From NCBI GenBank assembly GCA_023375675.1, contig JALQBC010000004.1:558001-622000 (forward strand): a stretch of 64,000 nt of DNA, read 5' to 3'. The notes under the pieces are model-generated. The model was not told the DNA's origin. It saw only the letters and a program-made list of their open reading frames with translations, and ran no database searches. A program made the translations under genes and the position numbers. Below are positions 55,959 through 64,000 of this stretch, one piece after another. Source of the stretch: Cytospora piceicola (taxonomy: Eukaryota > Ascomycota > Sordariomycetes > Diaporthales > Cytosporaceae). Within the stretch, counting starts at the first letter, position 1; every line of letters starts with the position of its first letter.

Positions 55959-57480
55959 ATGCGCTGTGCACACCAGCTCCAGCGAGCTCAAAGTCCTATA
56001 CAGCAAGCCCTACAGCCATGGATACGCCACCAAACTCGCCAGGTACACTCTCACAAATGGAGGTCATTTACTGCCCTCGATGAGTATGTTCAAAATGGGC
56101 TTTCCTATATCGATATCCTGTGTCCAATGTTATTAACCGTAAATCATTTACTAGCTGGGTGGGCAAGGAGGCCAGACCCATCAGTCTGCGCCAGCTTATG
56201 GTCTTTGGCCGCTCCCTGAATGAGCAGAGGCTCATCAGTTCCGCAAACTATGTGAGGACCGAGTTGCCAAGGAGGTATGTGGCACATCCAAGAAGTTGGC
56301 GAGGAACACACACGGAGCCCATGATGATTATTTCCCTTTCCTTTGCGGTAGCATAGAAGCTAACACGGACCCCTCAAAAATCAGGATTGCACATCGTATC
56401 CGCGATATGCAAACCTTACCATACTGCGTCGTAGCCAACCCTCATTTCAATGAAGTCTACGAGCTATACTATGACGCATTCGACAAGTTCAGGAGGGTGC
56501 CTGAAATCCGCAACCTGGAGGATAACGATTCCTTCTGCCAGGTGATCAGTGAAATGCTGAAGGCTCATCTCTCTGTGATCCCAAACTTATCAATGGGCAT
56601 CTTGGAAGTGAGTGCCGACGGCATGCTCCCGGCTCACGAGCTGGACGGGTTTATGAACGCGATCCTACGATCGAGGATGTCCCGCCGCGTCATAGCCGAA
56701 CAACACCTCTCCCTCACCGAGACCTTTCAGACACCCTCAGTCTCGACAGGGGCGACCATGTCCGACACGGATTTCATCGGCAAAGTCTTCCTCAGGTGCA
56801 ACGCTGCCGAGGTCATACAGCGCTGCGGCCAGGCCGTCCTTGACCTCGCCCGCTCCGCGTATGGCGGAGATGTCGCCCTACCCGAGATCAAACTAGCCGG
56901 CCATCTGGACACCGGCTTCCCTTTCATCCTCAGCCACATCGAGTATATCATTGGCGAGCTCCTCCGGAACTCGGTCCAGGCCGTCATCGAGCGGCAGATC
57001 AGAGATGGTACCGCGAACACGCCGCCGCCGCCGATCGAGGTGGCCATCTGCGAGTCATCCAAGCACGTGGTAATCCGTGTGTCGGACCAAGGCGGCGGCA
57101 TCTCTAGCGACGTTATGCCCTACCTATGGTCGTTTTGCAAGGGTCCTCATAGCCAGCGAATACTGTCCAATTTGACGCATGTTCCTAGGATGGCCGCAAC
57201 GCTACAAGAAGTGCGTGTCGATGAGCCACCGGCAAGTGAGATCAAGGCCAACACGAGAACGGCAAGCTATATCAGCTCCTTGTCGTCGCTGACAAGTCGG
57301 CCGCCAAATCTGAGGTTGGGCATGGGGCTTCCCCTGAGTAGGATATACGCGGAGTATTGGGCCGGCAGTTTAGAGCTGCAGAGCCTCTGGGGCTACGGCG
57401 TTGATGTCTTCTTCCAAATATCGAAGCTGGGTAACAAGAACGAGCAGCTCCTTACAAGAGCTATGATGGACGCTGTCTAG
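55959..57480 (+). CDS. Mitochondrial PDK/BCKDK-family protein kinase (Pkp-like)
   Basis: Predicted to phosphorylate and inhibit a mitochondrial 2-oxoacid dehydrogenase (pyruvate or branched-chain). Three exons, 55959-56083, 56155-56274 and 56385-57480 (introns 71 and 110 bp), give 446 aa. The N-terminus is basic with Gln/Arg and no acids until about residue 41 (MRCAHQLQRAQSPIQQ), suiting mitochondrial targeting; an in-frame ATG at 55914 would add 15 residues. The four-helix domain starts at WVGKEARPISLRQLMVFG and includes LPYCVVANPHFNEVYELYY. The GHKL ATPase motifs are an N box (HIEYIIGELLRNS, Asn277), a G1 box (RVSDQGGGI, Asp316), an F-box-like YLWSF and a G2 box (GMGLPLSRIYAEYWAG). Which complex it targets is not decided. 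Confidence 0.9.
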
Positions 57481-58033
57481 AGGATGGCGGAGGGTCAACA
57501 TCTGCCCCGGGAAACAGAGGCTGGTGATCTACGACTACGATATCACTTATGATGCATCAGAGCCGGGGAGATGCCAGTGTTTTTCTGGCTTGTCCATTTT
57601 GCGATCATTGCTCTCAGGCGGGTCGAAAAGGGGCAGCCATTCTCATTAACTGGTATCATGAAAAAGGATAAAGGAATTACATCATGGCTATCTCGAAATA
57701 GGATAAAATGGGGGCCCGAGACAGGCTCTGAAATAGGAACAGGACGGCTCGATAAGCGGCCTCGCTCACTGTCCCACTTCGACCTTTGTTTCTCTGCCCG
57801 TTGAAAGTAAAAGAAACCGACGAAGTGTCGGGAGAAAATTTCCGCTCTTCCGCACGACCGGTCCATACGCTCTTCCAAAAGTCGCAGGCAAGGCTCCGGA
57901 GTATACCCTCTTAACTCCTTTTATTAGTGAGCCCTGTTGAAAACCAGCCCGCGAGGCTACCGAACACTGAAAACGGTGGGTGGACATGTTCACATGTTGC
58001 TGACACTGGGATCTAAACCGCCACTTCGTGACC
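57481..58033. other. Convergent 3' intergenic region
   Basis: Holds the 3' ends of the PDK-like kinase (+) and CDC12 septin (-). No gene recognised. Confidence 0.6.
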
Positions 58034-59312
58034 CTAGCGACGACCATGGCTGCGGACTGCGGTTCCCTGCATTTGCTCCAGTTCCTGCTCGAGGGACTTG
58101 ATCTGGGCATGCGTCTGCTCCAGGTCCTTGTTAAGACGGTCACGCTCGGCAATGAGCTTCTGCTCCCATTGTCTGAACCGCTGCTCCTCGATCTTGACTT
58201 GCTCCGTGAACCGCTTCCGGAGAGCCTCCTCCTCCTCCTTGAACTTGGGGTTATCCAGCTTCCGTGGACGAGCCTCGCCGAACTTGCGGGTCTCCATCTG
58301 TGAAGCGCGGTAGGCTTCGTAGTGAAGCTCTTCGGTGGTGTGGATCAGGTCGAGCATGTGGGTACGGATGAGAATGGATCGGAGCTTCTTGAAATCGCAG
58401 TGATCCTCGTTCTCAACCTCAGCAACACCCCATGAGTATTGACGTCCCTTCACGATGCGGCCATCGCTGGTCTTGACGTCCTTCTCGGATCCGATGACAG
58501 CGAACGGCATAGCAGCCATAAGGCTACGCGCGTGCTGGGCGGCAGCCTCGTCGTCCTCCTCGACGGGGGGCTGGTAGATCTTGATGCTCTGGGCCTCGAT
58601 GACAGCTCGGATCTAAACAGACATGGTCAGTATTGTTTGACACGTGCTACAGGTTGGAATAACACGTACGCGCTGCTTGAACTGTGCAAGGTCAGCAGGG
58701 CTGAGAGTATCAGCCTTGGCGATGACAGGTATCAAGTTGACGCGGGAGCAAAGGCGCTTCATGACCTCGATGTCGAGAGGCTTAAGGGTGTGGCCTGTTG
58801 GGCGAATGAAGTACAGGCAAGCGTGGACACGCAGGTCGATCTTGTCATTTCGGCGGGGTTGTTGCTCTTGCAACATGTAGGACTCGTGCTGGTCGTCGAG
58901 GAACTCGATGATGGGCATCCAGGAGTCCCGGTTGTTGACATAGTCGCCGAATCCAGGGGTGTCGATAACAGTCAGGCGGACTGGAAATCGAGTCAGTCAG
59001 TCGGCTGTGCTTCATCTAGGTAGCTCCGCCCCCAGGTAAACAAAACATACCCTTGAAGAACTTCTCCTCCAACTCGGCCTTTGTGATTTCGATCTCGACG
59101 GTCTTGTCGACCTGCTTCTGATGTCTCCGCTTGTGGTCGGCGTAGTTCTTGATGGTTGTGGAGAAGAGGGTGTTGATGAAGGTAGTCTTGCCGAGACCAG
59201 ATTCGCCGGCTACCATGATGGTGAAGGCGGCGCCTCTCTTCGCGACAATCTTGTGGCGCTGGTTTGGCAAATTGGCGATGCCAATTGGGCTCGCACTGCT
59301 TTCGGTCGACAT
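58034..59312 (-). CDS. CDC12: Septin, Cdc12 type
   Basis: A GTP-binding filament protein of septin rings and collars. Three exons on the minus strand (59312-59051, 58980-58670, 58612-58034; introns 70 and 57 bp) give 383 aa. The N-terminus has GIANLPNQRHKIV, the polybasic/entry region typical of Cdc12. The P-loop is GESGLGKTT (36-44). G3 is DTPGFGD (94-100) and G4 is AKAD. The septin-unique element follows KTSDGRIVKGRQYSWGVAEVENEDHCDF. The C-terminal coiled coil (EEEALRKRFTEQVKIEEQRFRQWEQ) runs nearly to the end. The short N-terminus and the EEQRFRQWEQ segment match yeast Cdc12 better than Cdc3 or Cdc11. Divergent from PWP2. Confidence 0.94.
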
Positions 59313-59690
59313 GTTGACGGTTTGGAGGCTTCTGCAGATGGGGGATGAGACTCAGTAACAATGGTGCTTGATCGAAGTTGTTGATGTGTTGCGTCTCAAT
59401 GGTTGACAATCAAGAGGGAAGGAACCAATTTCGTGCTCATTCGGCATTGGGCCACTCCTTCCCCCTTATTCAGTTACGGGGGTCCTTCCCGCACGGACCC
59501 ACAATCACAACAGGGGTCGCCAAGGAGCCACACATTAGCCAGGCTAGCCAGCCCACCGATAACAACCGATAAGCCCCTGGCCCCACCGAAAAGTTCGCGA
59601 CGGGCTCTTTACCAGCTTCTCCGGAATATGGGCCTCTTTCAGCATTTCTGTTGACAAGCGACTTGCAAAAGAAATGGACATATCTTTAAA
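59313..59690. promoter_or_regulatory. Divergent promoter region CDC12 / PWP2
   Basis: 378 bp between start codons. It contains two close ACCGATAA copies (about 59555-59572), which include GATA cores, and GGGGATGAGAC near 59343, whose GATGAG core resembles the PAC motif of ribosome-biogenesis genes. Both matches are short and could be chance. Confidence 0.35.
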
Positions 59691-62512
59691 ATGAAGACAG
59701 ATTTCAAGGTGAATATTACCTCCGTATATCCTGGCATGCTTATCAATGCTAACGTCGTGTGTAGTTTTCCAATCTTCTCGGAACCGTCTACAGCAGAGGC
59801 AATCTGCTCTTCAATCCAGATGGAACCCATCTATACTCGCCCGTAGGAAACAGGGTCACAGTCTTCAACCTCGTTGAGTATGTCGTCCAGCGGCTATTTT
59901 TTAGATTCCCCCCCTGAGTTACTGACACAGCATCTAGCAACAAGTCCTATACCCTTCCCTTCGCACACCGAAAGAACATTGCGAGGATAGGGCTTACCCC
60001 CCAGGGCAACCTCCTCCTCACCATTGACGAGGATGGCCAGGCCATATTGACCAACGTTACCCGACGCATCGGAGTCTACCATTTCTCCTTCAAGGCGCCC
60101 GTCACCGCGCTCGCCTTCTCTCCGTCTGGCCGCTACTTTGCCGTCGGCCTCGGTCGGAAACTCGAAGTCTGGCAGGTGCCCTCCACACCCGACGCGCATC
60201 CCGATGGCGAGCTCGAGTTCGCACCTTTCGTCAAGCACCACACACATACTGGACACTTCGACGACGTACTACATATCGAATGGTCGAGGGACTCCAGGTT
60301 CTTCCTCAGCTCTGCCAAGGATTTGACAGCCAGGATATGGAGCTTGAACCCGGAAGAGGGTTTCATACCGACCGTCCTGTCAGGCCACAGACAGGCTGTC
60401 GTGGGCGCATATTTCTCAAAGGACCAGGAGACGATATATACTGTCAGCAAGGACGGTGCCGTTTTCGACTGGCAGTATGTTGCGCGCAAAAAGGACGAGG
60501 ACCAGATGGACGAAGATGAGGAGGAAGAGAAGGACCTGCGCTGGAGGATAGTGAACAAGCACTACTTCATGCAGAACAACGCACACGTCAAATGCGCCGC
60601 GTACCATGCCGATTCAAACTTGCTAGTGGCTGGATTCTCTAACGGCATATTTGGGTTGTACGAGATGCCAGAGTTCAACCAGATCCACACCTTGAGCATA
60701 TCACAAAATGACATCGACTTCGTTACGATAAATAAGACCGGAGAGTGGTTGGCTTTTGGCGCCTCAAAACTGGGTCAGCTCCTGGTCTGGGAATGGCAGT
60801 CGGAGTCCTACATATTAAAGCAACAGGGCCACTTCGACTCCACGAACTCTCTGGTCTACTCACCAGATGGACAACGAGTCATCACGACGTCTGACGATGG
60901 AAAGATTAAGGTCTGGGATATCGAGTCCGGATTTTGCATTGTAACATTTACGGAGCATACCAGTGCGGTCACAGCATGCGAGTTTGCAAAGAAGGGCAAC
61001 GTCCTTTTTACATCCAGTTTGGATGGTTCAATACGAGCCTGGGACCTCATCAGATATCGGAACTTCAGGACATTCACGGCGCCTACAAGACTATCATGGT
61101 CATGTATGGCGGTGGATCCCAGTGGAGAAGTGGTAACCGCGGGCTCTCTTGATTCTTTCGACATTCACATTTGGTCGGTCCAGACAGGCCAGCTGCTTGA
61201 CCAGCTTGCCGGTCACGAGGGACCTGTGTCGTCTCTTGCCTTTGCTCCAAATGGCAACACTCTGGTCAGCGGAAGTTGGGACCGGACAGCGAGGATATGG
61301 TCCATTTTCGACAGGACACAAACTAGCGAGCCTCTCCAATTGCAGGCCGACGTTCTCGATATCGCGGTACGGCCTGACTCGGAACAGCTCGCCATCTCGA
61401 CTTTGGACGGCCAGTTGACCTTCTGGTCCATTCAAGAGGCACAGCAGGTGTCGGGTGTGGACGGCAGAAGGGACGTCTCTGGAGGCCGAAAGATCGGTGA
61501 CAGGAGAGCGGCGGCCAACGTCGCAGGGACCAAGAGCTTCAACGCCATCAGGTACAGCACGGATGGCAGCTGTTTGCTGGCGGCTGGCAACAGCAAGTAC
61601 ATCTGCCTATACTCTGTAACGACCATGGTTCTCCTCAAAAAGTTCACTGTCAGCGTCAACCTGTCGCTGTCGGGCATTCAGGAATTCCTGAACAGCAAGC
61701 TCCTTACCGAAGCCGGCCCACAGGGAATGCTTGACGACCAAGGCGAGGCATCCGACCGGGAGGACCGCATCGACAGGTCTCTCCCAGGCTCCAAGCGAGG
61801 CGACCCATCTGCACGAAAGAATATGCCAGAGGTCCGAGTGTCAGGAGTTGCCTTCTCGCCTGCCGGCACCGCATTCTGTGCAGCGTCGACCGAGGGTCTC
61901 TTGATTTACAGTCTCGATAACACCCTTCAGTTTGACCCCTTCGACCTGAACATGGAGATCACACCGGCAGCAACCCTGTCAGTGCTGGAAGGGGAGAAGG
62001 ACTACCTGAAGGCCCTGGTCATGGCATTCAGGCTGAACGAGGCCGGCTTGATCAAGCGAGTATTCCAAGCTGTACCGCACCAGGACATTGCTCTGGTTGT
62101 GGAGGATGTGCCACTTGTCTACGTCCCAAGGCTCCTCAGATTTGTCGCCGCTCAGACCGAGCAGTCACCACATATCGAGTTCTGCCTCCTTTGGATCAAG
62201 GCCCTTGTCGACAAGCACGGCGCGTGGCTGACGGCCAACAGGGGTAAGGTTGATATTGAGCTGCGGGTTGTTGCCCGGGCTGTCACGAGGATGAGAGACG
62301 AAATCCGCAGGCTGGCGGATGAGAACGTCTACATGGTTGACTACCTGCTGGGACAAGCCGGGACCAAGGATATTTCTCAGAAGGGCAACTCGCTGACTTG
62401 GTCCGAGGCCGAGGTGGACGGCCCCAAGCTTCTCACTGGTCAAGATGGCCTGGCACTGGCCAGCATCCTGAATGAAGAAGTGTCTGAGGAAGAGTGGATC
62501 GGGGTGGAATAG
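59691..62512 (+). CDS. PWP2: Periodic tryptophan protein 2 (U3 snoRNP/SSU processome WD-repeat protein)
   Basis: A UTP-B subcomplex protein (Utp1) needed for 18S rRNA maturation in the nucleolus. Three exons, 59691-59708 (only 18 nt), 59765-59877 and 59938-62512 (introns 56 and 60 bp), give 901 aa. The start MKTDFK/FSNLLGTVY matches the family N-terminus, supporting the very short first exon. Two tandem WD40 propellers fill about 1-680, with repeats ending in W-D/W-S type motifs (DLTARIWSLNPEEG, DGKIKVWDIESG, DGSIRAWDLIRYR, DRTARIWSIFDR). An acidic loop (EDQMDEDEEEEKD) sits between blades. The C-terminal Utp12-like helical domain starts around EKDYLKALVMAFRLNE. The end is acidic (SEEEWIGVE). 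Confidence 0.96.
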
Positions 62513-63255
62513 AGATTTGTCGCAGAGACATTATATGGTCAAACTATAAATACAGGCCACTGATACCCCTACCATCGGTCATTTGTCCATGTTGCCTCCG
62601 ATATAGTCTTATAACATTGAATGAGGTGAGAACAACTGTCGGCGGCCACACTGGCTTACTTGTAGCAGAGCAGGGAGTAACGAACATCCGTTCACATCCT
62701 GGTTAACTCTCTTCAATGTCGAAATGTCGAAACGACAAACCAGCTCTTTACAGAAACCGGCATGGAATTCGGGGGTTCGGGGCAACCTCAGATAATCGAT
62801 GTGCGACTGGATGCCCATAATCGTACAATCACAGCTTCGCCTTGTCGGAATATCCTACATGACATGTTCGTCTTCCTATCCTTGGCAGATGCTATATATC
62901 ATACTTTGAACTCCATACGTATATCGATTAGTCGAATACTTTAAACCCTTATTCCGCGTAACGGTTTGCATCACGCCGTCTCAGAGATTCCCTTGGCCAT
63001 ATGGACCACCCCCTGTCAGTACCAACAACCGTTAACCTCTTATCGCCCCTGGTTGCCCTTCGCAACTGATACATACGAAGTAAACAACCAACATCTGTGG
63101 ACTTTCTGCGACAGTTTTTCATGATCGCACCCCCTAGACCTTTCTCTCTTGTGCGCGGAACTGCACTCGCGCGATATTCAACTGTCATCTAACGTCGGTA
63201 CTTAGTTTTCCGAGGTGAATATCGACTGGCAGAGCAAACTGACGACAAAGTGCAG
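62513..63255. other. Intergenic region PWP2 / kinase pseudogene
   Basis: PWP2 3' UTR followed by AT-richer sequence. No gene or RNA recognised. Confidence 0.55.
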
Positions 63256-64000
63256 ATGATCAAGACTACCTTTTCACGCATTCCACGGAGATCGAGTCCA
63301 ATGATTCTCCCAAATACGGCGTTTGAGGTGCAACAAAGCAAACCCACGACGATTCTTGTCACAACATCGTCCCAAAGGTCACAGGCAGACCCCATACCAC
63401 CTCCCCTTCTGACACCACAACCCATCTACAAGCAGTTCCATCTAGGTATGTTCGAGGTTGGCCGGCCGCTAGGCAAAGGTAAATTCGGGCGGTTTTATCT
63501 CGTACCGGAACGCTGTAGCGGCTATATCTGCTAATTGAAGACCCTGTACAAGGCCGAATTTAAAAAATACCAAATGTAGAAGCAAGTCTGCCACGACATT
63601 GAAATTCAGACCAACCTGCGTCATCCCAATGTCCTCAAACTTTACGGCCACTTCCACGACGACAAGCGGATATTTCTCTCGCTCGAATTCGCTGCACAGG
63701 GAGAGCTTTACAAGCAACTGCGTAGAGAGCATCGTTTGCCCGAACGGAAAGCCGCCTAGTATACTGCACAGATAGCGAGCGCTCTTAAGCATATGTATCG
63801 CAAGCACGTTATACACCGCGATATAAAGCCCGAGAACGTTCTGATCGGTATTCAGGGAGAACTCAAGCTCTCGGACTTTGGCTAGAGTGTACACGCGCCA
63901 ACTACTCGCAGGCTGACTAAATGTGGCACCCTGGATTACCTGCCCCCAGAGATGTGTGATCCTCGGCGACGTGATCAACCTTACGACGAGAAAGTGGATC
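63256..64000 (+). pseudogene. Aurora-type serine/threonine kinase pseudogene, partial at window edge
   Basis: One continuous frame from ATG 63256 to the window end matches an Aurora/Ipl1/Ark1 kinase but is broken by four stop codons: TAA 63532-63534, TAG 63577-63579, TAG 63757-63759 and TAG 63883-63885. There is no frameshift. Recognisable parts in order: [15 protein letters not shown] (glycine loop), LKTLYK (the ATP-binding Lys region, just after the first stop), [49 protein letters not shown] (catalytic loop), LSDFG followed by a stop where Aurora kinases have Trp, then [11 protein letters not shown]. Two stops (in place of a probable Gln, and of Trp after DFG) fit C-to-T or G-to-A changes as made by repeat-induced point mutation; the TAG at 63577 probably does not. 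A functional Aurora gene must exist elsewhere. The remaining C-terminal part lies beyond the window. Confidence 0.85.

Noticed and set aside
58943..59409. 138-codon minus-strand frame in the septin gene region
   Set aside because: It is an alternative frame across septin exon 1 and intron 1; the P-loop and G3 motifs are in the annotated frame.

Overview
This window is nuclear DNA of a filamentous ascomycete, most likely a Sordariomycete. It carries intron-containing genes with short introns (about 50-110 bp, GT...AG). The gene set is typical of this group: Tof1, Vac8, a Cdc12-type septin, Snf4, Pwp2, Prp45, a conidiation-type homeobox factor and fungal Ubp15. No bacterial operons, CRISPR arrays, plasmid or phage features or intact transposons were seen. 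Exon coordinates below come from reading splice sites by eye and checking that reading phase is kept.

Layout. 1-15.6 kb is a gene-poor block holding one clear gene, a homeobox transcription factor (7.6-9.8 kb), with about 7.5 kb of non-coding sequence upstream and 5.8 kb downstream. From 15.6 kb on the window is gene-dense: mitochondrial 3-hydroxyacyl-CoA dehydrogenase (-), TOF1/Timeless (+), COMPASS subunit SHG1 with a large RS/RE/RD tail (-), a small complex I-like membrane subunit (+), eIF2B delta GCD2 (-), mitochondrial IF3 (-), inner membrane protease IMP1 (+), VAC8 (-), AMPK gamma SNF4 (+), a RhoGAP protein (+), a PhoD-type phosphatase (-), a p24 cargo receptor (+), the splicing factor PRP45/SNW1 (+), TIM22 (-), UBP15/USP7 (-), a mitochondrial PDK/BCKDK-family kinase (+), septin CDC12 (-) and PWP2/UTP1 (+). 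The right edge holds a disabled Aurora-type kinase copy with four in-frame stops.

The genes are mostly unrelated housekeeping functions, not a cluster. Several products go to mitochondria (HADH, the complex I-like subunit, IF3, IMP1, TIM22, the PDK-like kinase), and two neighbours act in translation initiation (GCD2, mtIF3). Divergent pairs share short promoters: HADH/TOF1, SHG1/complex I-like gene, IF3/IMP1, PhoD/p24, UBP15/PKP-like and CDC12/PWP2.

The points most worth a second look are the Aurora-like pseudogene with an uninterrupted frame but stops at conserved residues, a 12-nt microexon in the PhoD gene, the RS-domain extension on SHG1, MluI-box-like sites upstream of TOF1, the gene desert around the homeobox gene, and clusters of GGTACC/CCTAGG palindromes confined to intergenic DNA. 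I found no convincing new multi-gene system.
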